Positions 30,270-39,816 of a DNA stretch of 64,000 nucleotides are shown here, piece by piece. A program made the translations under genes and the position numbers. This DNA comes from Burkholderia sp. Ax-1719. GTDB lineage: Bacteria > Pseudomonadota > Gammaproteobacteria > Burkholderiales > Burkholderiaceae. The DNA is taken from contig NZ_VWWJ01000003.1 of assembly GCF_011753055.1 (NCBI RefSeq), forward strand, positions 186,001-250,000. Direction: 5' to 3'. The notes beneath the pieces are model-generated. The model ran no database searches. It saw only the letters and a list, made by a program, of their open reading frames with translations, and was not told where the DNA came from. How positions within the stretch are numbered: position 1 is the first letter of the stretch; every line of letters starts with the position of its first letter.

Positions 30270-30294
30270 TAAAACGCAACGCTAAAACGCAACG
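30270..30294 (-). repeat. perfect 12-bp direct repeat upstream of hisZ
   Basis: TAAAACGCAACG occurs twice (30270-30281 and 30283-30294) with a 13-bp period, 46-70 bp upstream of the hisZ start. The spacing is close to one and a quarter helical turns. It could be an operator or merely a local duplication. Confidence 0.6.
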
Positions 30295-30370
30295 ACAGCG
30301 CACGCGAACGCACGCGCTGCGCGGACCGGACGATAGAAACGGCGAACGCCTCGCGGCGCGCGCCTTGAAT

Positions 30371-30562
30371 TCAGGTGGCGAGCATCAGCAGCACGAGACC
30401 GAGTCCCATCACGATCAGCCCGCCGATCCGGATGTGATGCGGCGGCCTTTCCGCAATTCTACGGAAAGTGTCGCGCCACGCCGTCGGGAAGACGAACGGG
30501 AACATGCCCTCGATAATCAGCATCAATGCGATCGCGAGCAACAGGGAGCCGGCTATGTCCAT
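30371..30562 (-). CDS. small inner-membrane protein, DUF2065 family
   Basis: A 63-residue protein with two predicted membrane helices: ~5-22 (GSLLLAIALMLIIEGMFPF) and ~45-62 (IRIGGLIVMGLGLVLLML). The short loop contains WRDTFRRIAERPP. This is the DUF2065/YjeT pattern; such genes usually sit right after hflC, as here (44-bp gap). Function is unknown, but constant linkage suggests a part in the HflK-HflC/FtsH membrane complex. The ATG at 30562 (MDIAGSLL) is chosen over an upstream in-frame start since it begins directly before helix 1. Confidence 0.85.
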   Translation of the reverse strand: MDIAGSLLLAIALMLIIEGMFPFVFPTAWRDTFRRIAERPPHHIRIGGLIVMGLGLVLLMLAT

Positions 30563-30606
30563 GCGATGAAGATGCGCCGCGCACGCGCGCGACGCCAATG
30601 TCTCGT

Positions 30607-31506
30607 TTAGTGTTTGCGCGGTGCGGCGGGAGCCGACGGCGCGTCTCCATTGGGACTACGCATGAAGCGGAAGAAGTCGCTCGACGAATCGACCACGACG
30701 ACGTCACCCGGCTTGAAGCTCTCGCGGTACGCCTGCATGCTTTGATAGAAGCGATAGAAGTCCGGATCGCGACCATACGCCTGCGCGGCGATCGAGGCAG
30801 CCTTGCCATCGCCTTCGCCCTTGATGGCCTGCGCCTGGCTGTATGCATCCGCGACCGCGCCCTGCTGCTTGCGCTCCGCATCGTCCTTGATCTGCTGGGC
30901 TTCGGCCGCGCCCTTCGCGCGCTCGTCGGCGGCAGCCTGCTCGCGCGCGGCGCTCATGCGCTTGTAGACCACATCGGCGAGTTCGGCCGGATAGTCGATG
31001 CGCGTGAGTTCGATATCGATCACGTCGATGCCGAGCGGCGCGGCGGCCGTTTTCAACTCGTCGCGTGCTCGGCTGGCGATGGCTTCCTGCTGCGCAAGCG
31101 CGTCGGAAAGCGTGACCTTCGAGAACGCATCGGACAGCGCGTCGCGCGAGAGCGAAGCGAGGCGGTCCGCGAGCGTCTGCGGATCGCCCTTGGTGGCCGC
31201 GAACAGCTTGAGCGGTTCGCCGATGCGATAGCGCACCACCGGGTTCACCAGCAGTTCGGTCTTGTCCGAGGTCGTGTAACGATCGGCATCCGGCGCGTCG
31301 AACGCCTGGATTCGGGTGTCGAGCAAAGTCGCGGTCTGGAACGGCGGCGGCAGCTTCACGTGCAAGCCCGGCTCGGCCAGCGAGGCTTTCGAGCCGCCCG
31401 ACGACGACACCACCGCCACATGGCGCGGATCGACGACGAACACCGACGACGATGCCACCAGCACCACCACCACGAAGGCAACGACGAACGCAATGATCTT
31501 GTTCAT
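30607..31506 (-). CDS. hflC: FtsH protease modulator HflC
   Basis: A 299-residue SPFH/band-7 protein with one N-terminal membrane helix (IIAFVVAFVVVVLVASSSVFVV) and a periplasmic body. DPRHVAVVSSSGG, ELLVNPVVRYRIGEPLKLF and GIDVIDIELTRIDYP are family segments. With HflK it forms a large ring around the membrane protease FtsH and restrains its action on membrane proteins. The C-terminal half is an Ala/Glu/Gln-rich helix. The ATG at 31506 has AAGGGG upstream, and only 11 bp separate it from the hflK stop, so the two are translationally close. Confidence 0.95.
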   Translation of the reverse strand: MNKIIAFVVAFVVVVLVASSSVFVVDPRHVAVVSSSGGSKASLAEPGLHVKLPPPFQTATLLDTRIQAFDAPDADRYTTSDKTELLVNPVVRYRIGEPLKLFAATKGDPQTLADRLASLSRDALSDAFSKVTLSDALAQQEAIASRARDELKTAAAPLGIDVIDIELTRIDYPAELADVVYKRMSAAREQAAADERAKGAAEAQQIKDDAERKQQGAVADAYSQAQAIKGEGDGKAASIAAQAYGRDPDFYRFYQSMQAYRESFKPGDVVVVDSSSDFFRFMRSPNGDAPSAPAAPRKH

Positions 31507-31517
31507 GTCGGCGCCCC

Positions 31518-32990
31518 TTATTGCACGTCGTCTTCGCGGCCGCGCGAACGCAGCGCGTCGCGCGAACGGAAGGCGTCGCTCGCGGCCTGCGCAGCGTCGC
31601 TGGCCGAGGTTGCGGGTGCTGCGCTTTGCTGTTGCGTGCCTTGTTGCGCGCCTTGCGGTGCGCTCTGCGGCTGGGCGTTCTGCTGCGAATCGGTGTTCGA
31701 GCTATTGACGGCGGGTGCGGACGCCGCGTTGCCGTTCGCGTCGCTTGCGCCGTTCGTTGCGGGCGCACTGGCCGTCGCTGCGTTCGAGGCCGCCACTGCT
31801 GCAGCCGCGCGCTGACGCGTCGCGTCGACGATCTTGTCGAGCGGCAGATAGATGACGTTGTTGCCCGACTTGCTGTCGACGAACACCTTCGTCGTATTCG
31901 AGTAGATATGCTGCATCGTATCCAGGTACATGCGCTCGCGAATCACGGCCGGAGCCTTCGCGTACTGCTCGTAGACGCTGTTGAAGCGCTGGGCGTCGCC
32001 CTGCGCCTGCTCGACCACGCGGTCGCTATAAGCCTTGGCGTCGTCGATCAGCTTGGCGCCGTCAGCCTGCGCGCGCGGCAGCAGTTGATCGGCGTAAGCC
32101 TGGGCGTCACGCTTCGAACGTTCGCGGTCCTGATGAGCCTTGGCTTCGTCGTCGAAAGCGGCCTGCACGCGGTCAGGCGCAGCCACGCTCTGGATCGTCA
32201 CGCCCACCACGCCCAGCCCCGTCTTGTACTGATCGAGCGCGTGCTGGATCGTATCGGCGAGTTGCGCGCGGATCGGTTCGCGGTCCGCGTAAAGCAGATC
32301 GTTGGTGCTATGCGCGCCCACGACCGAGCGCACGGCTGCCTGCGCGGCCTGGCTCACGGTGAGATCGGGATCGACGCTGCGGAACAGGTAATCGGTGGGC
32401 TGCTTGACCTGATACTGGACGATCAGACGCACATCGAGAATATCGCCGTCATGCGTGATGACCGAGGCGTCCTTCACGCCCGTCGGACGCACCGGATTAT
32501 TGCGGCCGATCTCGACACTGCGGATCTGGCCGACGTTCACGATGTCATGCGCCTGGAACGGGAACGGCATGCGCCAATGCACGCCGGGACCGACGGTATG
32601 GCGATACTGGCCGAACTGCAACACCACGCCGGCCTGGCCGTCCTGCACGATGAACACGCCGCTACCCACGTAAATGGCGATCAGCACGCCCAGCACGATG
32701 CCCACGCCAATGCGTGCGCCGTGACCGTTATCGGGACGCGGACCGAGGCCGCCAGGCCCCTTGCCCTTCTTGCCGAAGAACGACGACAGGCGGCGATTGA
32801 ACTCGCGCCACATTTCGTCGAGGTCGGGCGGGCCATCGCCCTGCCCGCCGCCATTGTTGCCGTTATTACCTGAGGGACGCCGTGTGTCGTCATTGCGCTG
32901 GCCATTGCCCTCGCCGCGGCCCCATCGCGGGTCGTTCAGCGAGAAAATGGCACGCGCGCGCCAGCCAGTCCGCTTGTTGTAATCGTTCAC
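31518..32990 (-). CDS. hflK: FtsH protease modulator HflK
   Basis: A 490-residue SPFH/band-7 protein, the partner of HflC. A hydrophilic N-terminal segment of ~90 residues, rich in Gly/Asn/Asp, precedes the membrane helix (IGVGIVLGVLIAIYVGSGVFIV). The band-7 domain then begins with DGQAGVVLQFGQYRHTVGPG. The C-terminal ~90 residues are Ala/Asn/Gln/Ser low complexity, which makes the protein longer than E. coli HflK (419). It starts with GTG at 32990. It follows hflX by 92 bp and overlaps nothing; the order hfq-hflX-hflK-hflC is the classical one. Confidence 0.95.
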   Translation of the reverse strand: MNDYNKRTGWRARAIFSLNDPRWGRGEGNGQRNDDTRRPSGNNGNNGGGQGDGPPDLDEMWREFNRRLSSFFGKKGKGPGGLGPRPDNGHGARIGVGIVLGVLIAIYVGSGVFIVQDGQAGVVLQFGQYRHTVGPGVHWRMPFPFQAHDIVNVGQIRSVEIGRNNPVRPTGVKDASVITHDGDILDVRLIVQYQVKQPTDYLFRSVDPDLTVSQAAQAAVRSVVGAHSTNDLLYADREPIRAQLADTIQHALDQYKTGLGVVGVTIQSVAAPDRVQAAFDDEAKAHQDRERSKRDAQAYADQLLPRAQADGAKLIDDAKAYSDRVVEQAQGDAQRFNSVYEQYAKAPAVIRERMYLDTMQHIYSNTTKVFVDSKSGNNVIYLPLDKIVDATRQRAAAAVAASNAATASAPATNGASDANGNAASAPAVNSSNTDSQQNAQPQSAPQGAQQGTQQQSAAPATSASDAAQAASDAFRSRDALRSRGREDDVQ

Positions 32991-33082
32991 CTGTGTTCGT
33001 TCACCAGAGTAGACAGCGGGTCATGTGCGTGGAAGTGCGCCCGCGCGCCCCGAGGGCGACGCCGGGCGCTGCCGGTTTGGGT

Positions 33083-34255
33083 TCAGCGGCCGTGCTCGGG
33101 TTCCCTGCTGGGCTCGTGCGACAGCGGACTCCAGTCGGCGGCGGCCTGCGGCTGCGACGGCTCGACGAGTGGTTCGGCAGTCGCGATTTCGGCGATGGCG
33201 GCGCGCAGCGCATCCAGTCCGACGCCCGTGCGCGCGCTCAAAAAGACGCGCGAAATATTACCATACTCGTCCCGCTCGACCGTCCCGCCTCGGGCCGCCA
33301 GTTCGGGCACGGCGTCGATCTTGTTGAACACCAGCACCTGGCGGATGGTATCGGCGCCAATCTCGTGCAGCACGTCGTTGACCTGATCGATCTGGTCCAG
33401 ACGCACCGCGCTCGACGCATCGACCACATGCAGCAGCAGATCGGCCTGCACGGTTTCCTGCAGCGTCGCGCGGAAAGCGGCCACCAGTTGGTGAGGCAGT
33501 TCGCGGATGAAACCCACGGTATCCGACAGCACGATCTGGCCGACTTCATCGCCGAGCCACACGCGCCGCGAGGTCGTATCGAGCGTGGCGAACAGCTGGT
33601 CGGCGGCGTAGGCCTGCGCCTTGGTGAGCGCATTGAACAGCGTGGACTTGCCCGCGTTCGTATAGCCGACGAGCGACACGCTCATGGTGCGCGTGCGTTC
33701 GCGCTGACGGCGCTGCGTGCCGTGCTGACGACGCAGCTTGGCGAGCTTGCCCTGCAGCATCTTGATGCGCTCGCCGATCAGTCGACGGTCGGTTTCGAGC
33801 TGCGTTTCGCCAGGGCCGCGCAGACCGATACCGCCCTTCTGGCGCTCAAGGTGGGTCCAGGCGCGCACGAGGCGCGTGGCGAGGTATTGCAGCTGGGCGA
33901 GTTCGACCTGCAGCTTGCCTTCGTGGCTACGCGCGCGTTGCGCGAAGATGTCGAGGATCAGGCTCGTGCGGTCCACCACGCGGCGTCCGAGTGCGCGCTC
34001 CAGATTACGTTGCTGGGCGGGCGACAGCGCGTGATTGAAAATGACGATTTCGATGTCGTTCGCTTCACAGGCGAGACGCAGTTCCTCGGCCTTGCCGCTG
34101 CCGATAAACATGGCAGCGTCCGGGCTCGAGCGGCGTCCGGTGAGCGTGACAGCGGGAGAGGCGCCCGCGCTTTTGGCGAGCAGGCTGAGTTCTTCGAGAC
34201 TGGCTTCGAAGTCGGTCTTACCGAAGTCGATGCCGACAAGTGCGGCGTTGATCAA
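33083..34255 (-). CDS. hflX: ribosome-associated GTPase HflX
   Basis: A ~390-residue GTPase that splits stalled or stressed ribosomes. The HflX N-terminal domain (INAALVGIDFGKTDFEASLEE, IFNHALSPAQQRNLE, RTSLILDIFAQRARS) is followed by the GPGETQLETDRR linker. The G domain then has P-loop LVGYTNAGKST near residue 205, DTVGFI near 250 and NKID near 325. There is no ATG; TTG at 34255 is chosen because the family starts MINAALVG, while a TTG five codons upstream (34270) is also possible. It sits 74 bp after hfq and before hflK. Confidence 0.94.
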   Translation of the reverse strand: MINAALVGIDFGKTDFEASLEELSLLAKSAGASPAVTLTGRRSSPDAAMFIGSGKAEELRLACEANDIEIVIFNHALSPAQQRNLERALGRRVVDRTSLILDIFAQRARSHEGKLQVELAQLQYLATRLVRAWTHLERQKGGIGLRGPGETQLETDRRLIGERIKMLQGKLAKLRRQHGTQRRQRERTRTMSVSLVGYTNAGKSTLFNALTKAQAYAADQLFATLDTTSRRVWLGDEVGQIVLSDTVGFIRELPHQLVAAFRATLQETVQADLLLHVVDASSAVRLDQIDQVNDVLHEIGADTIRQVLVFNKIDAVPELAARGGTVERDEYGNISRVFLSARTGVGLDALRAAIAEIATAEPLVEPSQPQAAADWSPLSHEPSREPEHGR

Positions 34256-34329
34256 ATTAGCTGGTATCAAAATGGAAACGGCCGGTCTCGAAGCGCCTGC
34301 GAGGCGCCCCGGACCGGCCGCGTCATGGG

Positions 34330-34566
34330 TCAGGACGCTTCCGAATCCGGGTGGAAATTCACCGGACGGGCCGGGACCACCGTGGAAATGGCGTGCTTGT
34401 AAACCATTTGCGTAACCGTATTACGGAGCAACACGACGTACTGGTCGAACGATTCAATGTTCCCCTGAAGCTTGATGCCGTTGACCAGGTAGATCGAAAC
34501 AGGCACGTGCTCCTTGCGCAGCGCGTTCAGAAACGGGTCTTGTAACAGTTGCCCTTTGTTGCTCAT
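34330..34566 (-). CDS. hfq: RNA chaperone Hfq
   Basis: A 78-residue Sm-like protein, hexameric, that pairs small RNAs with mRNAs. Sm1 ([19 protein letters not shown]) and Sm2 ([15 protein letters not shown], with the KHA proximal-site motif) are intact, as are the distal-face residues. The tail after residue ~70 is very short compared with the 102-residue E. coli protein, normal for beta-proteobacteria. The ATG at 34566 has GGAG upstream. The 173-bp gap to der contains a TATAGT hexamer (34641-34646) that could be the -10 of a local promoter, with a leader near 70 nt. Confidence 0.98.
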   Translation of the reverse strand: MSNKGQLLQDPFLNALRKEHVPVSIYLVNGIKLQGNIESFDQYVVLLRNTVTQMVYKHAISTVVPARPVNFHPDSEAS

Positions 34567-34640
34567 AGCAAACTCCGTATTTTTTTGCAGGTTTAACTTA
34601 TATTGGGGTGAAGAAAAAGAAATCCACCACCAATCGCTAC

Positions 34641-34646
34641 ACTATA
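34641..34646 (-). promoter_or_regulatory. possible -10 box ahead of hfq (TATAGT)
   Basis: TATAGT on the minus strand, 75 bp before the hfq ATG. No -35 hexamer of quality is seen. In E. coli hfq also has promoters in the gene upstream, so this is only a candidate. Confidence 0.3.
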
Positions 34647-34739
34647 GCTGATTCTCGTTACCCCGCGACGCTAGCGGCGGCCCGGCCAGACGGCCTGACC
34701 GCGCGGTTGCATACGTTAATGCGCGGTAGCGAACACAGC

Positions 34740-36077
34740 TCAGTTCTTTTCGGTGTAGGGGTTCGTCGAAGAACGAAACTCTATGCGCAATGGAGTGCCC
34801 TTCAGCGAGAAAGTTTCCCGGAAGCGGTTCTCCAGATAGCGTTTGTAGGTTTCCGTGACCGCATCCAGCGCATTGCCGTGGACCACGATAATCGGCGGGT
34901 TCTGTCCCCCCTGGTGCGCATAGCGCAGCTTCGGGCGGACCGGGCCACGGCGGCGCGGCTGCTGGAATTCCACGGCTTCGATCAGCGCGCGCGTGAGCTT
35001 CGGCGTCGGCAGCTTGGCCATGGCGGCGGCGTAGGCATCGTCAACCGAGCGCATCAGCGGGCCGATACCGAACTTTTCCGTCGCCGAGATAAAGCGCATT
35101 TCCGCGAAGTCGAGGAACTTGAGCTTGCGTTGCAGGTGGTGCTTGGTGCGCTCACGTGCGTGATCGTCCATGCCGTCCCACTTGTTCACGCCCACCACCA
35201 GCGCACGGCCCTGCTCGACCACGAAGCCCGCGATATGCGCGTCCTGGTCGGAAATTTCCTGGTGCGCGTCGAGCAGCAGGATCACCACGTTGGCGTCGGC
35301 GATCGACTGCAGCGTCTTCACGACCGAGAACTTCTCGATTGCTTCGAACACCTTGCCGCGACGGCGCAGGCCGGCCGTATCGATCAGCGTGTACTTCTTG
35401 CCGTTGCGCTCGAAGTCCACGTAAATCGAATCGCGCGTCGTGCCCGGCATGTCGAACGCGATCACGCGATCTTCGCCGATCAGCGTATTGACGAGCGTGG
35501 ACTTGCCCACGTTGGGACGGCCAACGATGGCGATCTTGACGCCGTGCTTGCCGGCGTCGTCCTCTTCCAGTTCCGGACGATCGGCGTAGGCCTGTTCGAG
35601 CGCCTCGTTGATCATCTCCGTCACGCCATCGCCGTGCGCCGCGGAAATCGCGCGCGGGTCGCCCAGGCCGAGTTCGTAGAAGTCGGCGGCGACGGCGCTG
35701 TACTTCATGCCTTCGGCCTTGTTGACGACCAGGAAGATCGGACGGCCAGTTTTGCGCAGGTAGTCGGCGATGTGCTTGTCCTGCGGCGCGAGACCGTTAC
35801 GACCGTCGCAGATAAACACGACGATGTCGGCTTCCTCGACTGCCTGGCGCGTCTGGCGTGCCATTTCGTGCAGGATGCCATCCTTGGCGACCGGCTCGAA
35901 ACCACCGGTGTCGACCACCAGATAGGCGCGATCGCCGGTACGCCCTTCGCCATAGTGGCGGTCGCGCGTGAGACCGGGCAAGTCAGCAACCAGCGCATCG
36001 CGCGAGCGCGTGAGCCGGTTGAAGAGCGTGGATTTCCCCACATTGGGGCGCCCGACGAGGGCGATTACGGGTTTCAT
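34740..36077 (-). CDS. der: ribosome-biogenesis GTPase Der (EngA)
   Basis: A 445-residue protein with two tandem G domains and a C-terminal KH-like domain, needed for 50S subunit assembly. G1 of the first domain is [14 protein letters not shown] (residues ~6-19) and of the second [14 protein letters not shown] (~185-198). DTGGF and DTAGL are the two G3 motifs, and NKAEG and NKWDG the G4 motifs. Length is normal. The ATG at 36077 is at the family start [14 protein letters not shown]. It lies between bamB (366-bp gap upstream) and hfq (173-bp gap downstream). Confidence 0.97.
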   Translation of the reverse strand: MKPVIALVGRPNVGKSTLFNRLTRSRDALVADLPGLTRDRHYGEGRTGDRAYLVVDTGGFEPVAKDGILHEMARQTRQAVEEADIVVFICDGRNGLAPQDKHIADYLRKTGRPIFLVVNKAEGMKYSAVAADFYELGLGDPRAISAAHGDGVTEMINEALEQAYADRPELEEDDAGKHGVKIAIVGRPNVGKSTLVNTLIGEDRVIAFDMPGTTRDSIYVDFERNGKKYTLIDTAGLRRRGKVFEAIEKFSVVKTLQSIADANVVILLLDAHQEISDQDAHIAGFVVEQGRALVVGVNKWDGMDDHARERTKHHLQRKLKFLDFAEMRFISATEKFGIGPLMRSVDDAYAAAMAKLPTPKLTRALIEAVEFQQPRRRGPVRPKLRYAHQGGQNPPIIVVHGNALDAVTETYKRYLENRFRETFSLKGTPLRIEFRSSTNPYTEKN

Positions 36078-36183
36078 CTGATCTTTTCTACAGTAAGGCG
36101 CGGCGCCGGGAAGTCCGGCGCGCTGCGCGGCAAGCGTCTGCTATGACTGCTCACAGATGCTGCAATAGTTGCAAATTATCACG

Positions 36184-36264
36184 AATCGGGCCGGGTACCC
36201 GATTGCTGGCCCCAGTGCAATCGCTTATTTCGCACCGGCCAGCCCGAAGCGGCCTATGCGCTTC
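36184..36264. other. cluster of three inverted repeats between der and bamB
   Basis: Within the 366-bp gap, three stem-loops follow one another: AATCGGG/CCCGATT (36184-36204, 7-base loop); GCTGGCC/GGCCAGC (36205-36243, with inner GTGC/GCAC); and GAAGC/GCTTC (36246-36264). None has a T run for termination. They could fold in the der leader RNA or bind a protein. The rest of the gap holds only the bamB terminator. Confidence 0.4.
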
Positions 36265-36362
36265 GGCGTTCGACTGGAGCACCGGGTGTAGCCGCCCCGG
36301 TCATCCGTCGTCTCATAAAGTTCGCGGGCGGCATGCAGCAAGACCACACCGATGCACGCCGG

Positions 36363-36401
36363 AAAAACACAAGAGGCCGCCGCCCGCGGGCGCGGCCCCT
36401 C
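36363..36401 (-). terminator. bamB terminator
   Basis: A long GC-rich hairpin (GAGG..CCGC..GCCCG with short bulges) spans 36373-36401. On the minus strand it is followed by TTGTGTTTTT. It lies 42 bp past the bamB stop and suggests that der has its own promoter or depends on read-through. Confidence 0.7.
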
Positions 36402-36443
36402 GAAGCGACACCCGGCGGCTGGCCGCCCGGTGCCGAAGTTCGA

Positions 36444-37589
36444 TCAACGCGGACGCAGACCGTAGAGGTCGCCGTCCTTCGTCTGCACGACCAGCGTGTT
36501 GCCGGCCAGCACCGGCGCTGCCGTGATCGGGCTGCCGTCCGTCTTCACGCGCGAGACGAAGCTGCCGTCGTCGAGCGAGAGGAAGTGCACGTAGCCCTGG
36601 TAGTCGCCCACCGCCACTGCGTGACCCAGCATCGCCGGCACGCTGACGTCGCGGTTCTTGAGCTTGTCGGTGCTCCAGGTCTGCGCGCCGGTTGCGACGT
36701 TGTAGGCCTTCACGACCGACCAGTCGTCGCCGCCGACCACCGTGTTGTCGTCCTGGGCGATGCCGCTCGTGCTCGAGAACGGCTTTTCCCACATCGGACG
36801 ACCCGAGTTGGCGTCGAAGCAACCCAGCTGGCCCTGGAACGTGACCGCGCAAGTGGTTGCGCCGATCAGCGTGGGCGGACCGCTCACGTCATTGATACGC
36901 TCGACTTCCGTCACGCCCTTCGGATAAGACACGGGCGTTTCCCAGAAAGCGTCGCCGGTCTGCAGGTTGATCGCCGAGAACGCGCCGCCCGGGAAGCCCG
37001 CGAGCACCGCCTGGTCACCCGCGAAGGTCATGCCGGCCGACACGCGCAGGTTCAGCGGCACCGCGCGGTTGCGATAGGCCCACTTCTGCTCGCCCGTCTG
37101 CGCGTTGAACGCGACAACCTGGCCGTCGATCGTGCGCACGACCACGAGGCCGTTGCCGACCAGCGGCGGCGAGATGATTTCGCCCGGCGCCCTGGCTTGC
37201 CACGAGAGCTTGCCGTTCGAATCGAGCACGTACACATCGCCCTTCAGGCCGCCAACGGCCGTCAGGTTGCCGTCGCTGCCCACGCCCGCCGACAGATCGT
37301 CCTTGAGCTTGACGCTCCAGACTTCCTTGCCCGTTTGCGCGTCGAACTTCGCGACCGAGCCATTGGCGCCGGCGGCGTAGACGTTGTCGCCCACGGCGAC
37401 CGGCGAGAACAGATAGCGGCCGGCCTTGCCGACGCTAGCCTTCCACACCTGCTGGACGTCCAGCACCGGCTTGAACTCGGTCAGCGGCACTGGCACGCGG
37501 CGCTCGTCTTTGGTCGACGAGCAAGCCGCCAGTGCGAGAACGGTCATCGCGCAAGCGACAGGCACAACGGTTCGTTTCAGCAGATTCAT
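36444..37589 (-). CDS. bamB: outer-membrane assembly lipoprotein BamB
   Basis: A 381-residue lipoprotein with signal peptide and lipobox LAAC (acylated Cys23). The mature protein is an eight-bladed PQQ-type beta-propeller, seen in recurrent units such as VGDNVYAAGANGSVAKFDAQTGKEVW and LVVVRTIDGQVVAFNAQTGEQKW. BamB is a non-essential part of the BAM complex that inserts beta-barrel proteins. The ATG at 37589 directly precedes the signal peptide. It follows yfgM by 60 bp, as in Pseudomonas and E. coli, and is closed by the hairpin at 36363-36401. Confidence 0.95.
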   Translation of the reverse strand: MNLLKRTVVPVACAMTVLALAACSSTKDERRVPVPLTEFKPVLDVQQVWKASVGKAGRYLFSPVAVGDNVYAAGANGSVAKFDAQTGKEVWSVKLKDDLSAGVGSDGNLTAVGGLKGDVYVLDSNGKLSWQARAPGEIISPPLVGNGLVVVRTIDGQVVAFNAQTGEQKWAYRNRAVPLNLRVSAGMTFAGDQAVLAGFPGGAFSAINLQTGDAFWETPVSYPKGVTEVERINDVSGPPTLIGATTCAVTFQGQLGCFDANSGRPMWEKPFSSTSGIAQDDNTVVGGDDWSVVKAYNVATGAQTWSTDKLKNRDVSVPAMLGHAVAVGDYQGYVHFLSLDDGSFVSRVKTDGSPITAAPVLAGNTLVVQTKDGDLYGLRPR

Positions 37590-37649
37590 CGGTGAACGAA
37601 GCATGAATGGAGTTGATTGAATGATGTTGCGTTCAACGGCGGCAGCGCG

Positions 37650-38279
37650 TTAGCCGCCCAGCGCGTCGAGCTTGAACTGGACCAGTTGACGCTCGGACGC
37701 GTCGGTCTTCGGCAGGCTGTCGAGCGCGAGCTTGTAGGCCGTGCGCGCGTCGTCGCGCTTGCCGGCTGCCGCGAGCAGGTCGCCGCGGCCGTCGGCCACG
37801 ACGCCCTTGAACGGACCCGAATCGGGCTGCGGAATCAACGCGAGACCCTGATCATAGGCCTTCTCGTCGAGCAGAACCGAAGCAAGACGCAGCTTGGCGA
37901 TCTGGCGGAATTCCTCGTCCTTGGCGTGGTCTGCGGCCCATTGCAGCTGCGCCTTCGCGCCTGCCGCGTCGCCCGCCATGTACAAGGATTTGGCGACCGT
38001 GAGCGCGGTCATCTGCGCGTACGCCGTGCCGCCAAAGCGGTCTTCCATGTCGCTGGCGACGCGCGTGAGCAGCGCCTTGTCACCGCCCGTGGAAGCCTGC
38101 TGGACCTGGTCGTACAGCACAGCCGCTTCGGCTGCCTGACGGCGTTGCCAGAAGTTCCAGCCATTCCACGCAGCGAGCGCGAGCAGAACGATCAGCACGA
38201 GCCACGTGGTCGCGTTGCCCCACTGCGTCCACCAGGCCTTGAAACTCTCGATCGATTCCTGTTCGTCGTGATAACTCAT
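37650..38279 (-). CDS. yfgM: YfgM family membrane-anchored TPR protein (SecYEG ancillary factor)
   Basis: A 209-residue protein: a cytoplasmic N terminus (MSYHDEQESIESFKAWWTQWG), one membrane helix (~25-42, WLVLIVLLALAAWNGWNFW), then a periplasmic TPR-like helical domain. E. coli YfgM binds the SecYEG translocon with PpiD and helps hand secreted proteins to chaperones. The ESIESFKAWW start is the best family mark. Length fits. The ATG at 38279 lies 112 bp after the hisS stop; bamB follows by 60 bp. The order hisS-yfgM-bamB-der is conserved in gamma-proteobacteria too. Confidence 0.9.
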   Translation of the reverse strand: MSYHDEQESIESFKAWWTQWGNATTWLVLIVLLALAAWNGWNFWQRRQAAEAAVLYDQVQQASTGGDKALLTRVASDMEDRFGGTAYAQMTALTVAKSLYMAGDAAGAKAQLQWAADHAKDEEFRQIAKLRLASVLLDEKAYDQGLALIPQPDSGPFKGVVADGRGDLLAAAGKRDDARTAYKLALDSLPKTDASERQLVQFKLDALGG

Positions 38280-38391
38280 CGCGTAGCGATTCCTCGTTTA
38301 TTTTGAAGCCTGTTTTCGGGCGCGCCACGCCGGTCAATGCAGGACAATGCGGACGAAGCGGCGCGCCACCAACGTGATCAACTACGCCGGA

Positions 38392-39729
38392 TCAGTCCTC
38401 GCCGTCTTCGGCGGATGCAACCATCGCATTGATCAGATATTCGGTCAAGTCCTCAAAGGCTACCGTTTGTTGCTCGCTGCGAGCCTCTGCGGCAGTACCG
38501 CGCAGCGCCTTCACACCGGCCACGCCCTGCGCCACTTCGTCGTCGCCGAGCACCACGGCGAACGCCGCGCCGCTGGCATCCGCGCGCTTCATCTGCGACT
38601 TGAAGCTGGCCGACTGGCCGTCCGCGCTGCAATGGAGGATGACGTCGAGACCCGTATCGCGCAGACGCTCGGAGACGATGAACGCCTGTTCGCGCGCGGC
38701 TTCGCCCTGATGCACGACGTACACGTCGCAGCCTTCGGCTTCCGGCACGAGGTTCTCTTCCTTGAGCAGTTCGAGAATGCGCTCGATGCCCATCGCCCAG
38801 CCGCAAGCGGCCGTGGGCTTGCCGCCCAGTTGCTCGATCAGCGGGTCGTAACGGCCGCCGGCCGCCACCGTCCCTTGAGCGCCGAGCTTGTCGGTCACCC
38901 ACTCGAACACGGTCAGATTGTAATAATCGAGACCGCGCACGAGACGCGGATTGATCTTGAACGGAATGTTGTTCGACTTCAGGATGCGTTGCAGGCCTTC
39001 GAAGTGCGCCTTCGATTCTTCACCCAGGAAGTCGATCAGTTTCGGCGCCTTGTCGGCGATGTCCTGCAGCGCGGGATTCTTGGTGTCGAGCACGCGCAGC
39101 GGGTTGGTGTAGAGGCGGCGCTTGCCGTCTTCATCGAGCAGATCGACGTGTTGTTCGAGGTACTTGATGAGTTCGACGCGGTGCGCCGCGCGCTCTTCCG
39201 CCACGCCGAGCGAGTTGATCTCGAGCTTGATGCCGGTAAGGCCGAGATCGTCCCAGAGGCGCTGGCACATCAGGATGATTTCCGCGTCCGCATCAGGACC
39301 GGCGAAGCCGAGCGCTTCCACGCCCACCTGATGGAACTGGCGATAGCGGCCGCGCTGCGGACGCTCGTGACGGAACATCGGGCCGATGTACCACAGGCGC
39401 TTCGGGCCGTCGTAGAGCATGTTGTGCTCGATCGACGCGCGCACGGCAGCCGCCGTGCCTTCCGGGCGCAGCGTGAGATGCTCGCCGTTGAGCGCGTCGG
39501 TGAAGCTGTACATCTCTTTTTCGACGATATCGGTCACTTCACCGATGCCGCGCGTGAAGAGCTGGGTGTGCTCGACGATCGGCGTGCGGATGTTCTGGTA
39601 TCCGTACGAACGGAGCATGGACTTCACGGTCGTTTCGAAGAAGTCCCACAGCCCTGCGTCCTGCGGCAGGATGTCGTTCATGCCCTTCACGCCGGTGAGC
39701 TTTTCGGGCTTTCTTTTCTGTTCAGTCAT
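38392..39729 (-). CDS. hisS: histidyl-tRNA synthetase
   Basis: A 445-residue class II synthetase that charges tRNA-His. It starts [20 protein letters not shown], with motif 2 in [21 protein letters not shown] near residue 115 and the histidine-binding [15 protein letters not shown] near 265. Motif 3 is seen at [15 protein letters not shown] and [13 protein letters not shown]. The C-terminal anticodon-binding domain is present ([15 protein letters not shown] onward), unlike in HisZ. The ATG at 39729 follows the ispG stop by 87 bp. A short acidic tail (ASAEDGED) ends it. Confidence 0.97.
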   Translation of the reverse strand: MTEQKRKPEKLTGVKGMNDILPQDAGLWDFFETTVKSMLRSYGYQNIRTPIVEHTQLFTRGIGEVTDIVEKEMYSFTDALNGEHLTLRPEGTAAAVRASIEHNMLYDGPKRLWYIGPMFRHERPQRGRYRQFHQVGVEALGFAGPDADAEIILMCQRLWDDLGLTGIKLEINSLGVAEERAAHRVELIKYLEQHVDLLDEDGKRRLYTNPLRVLDTKNPALQDIADKAPKLIDFLGEESKAHFEGLQRILKSNNIPFKINPRLVRGLDYYNLTVFEWVTDKLGAQGTVAAGGRYDPLIEQLGGKPTAACGWAMGIERILELLKEENLVPEAEGCDVYVVHQGEAAREQAFIVSERLRDTGLDVILHCSADGQSASFKSQMKRADASGAAFAVVLGDDEVAQGVAGVKALRGTAAEARSEQQTVAFEDLTEYLINAMVASAEDGED

Positions 39730-39816
39730 TGCGATGCGATTTGTGCGAATGTCGATGTTCGGTTGTCCGTATCAAGCGCGCGCGTTGCTGCGCGGCGCCT
39801 GATACGCGGCGGGCGC

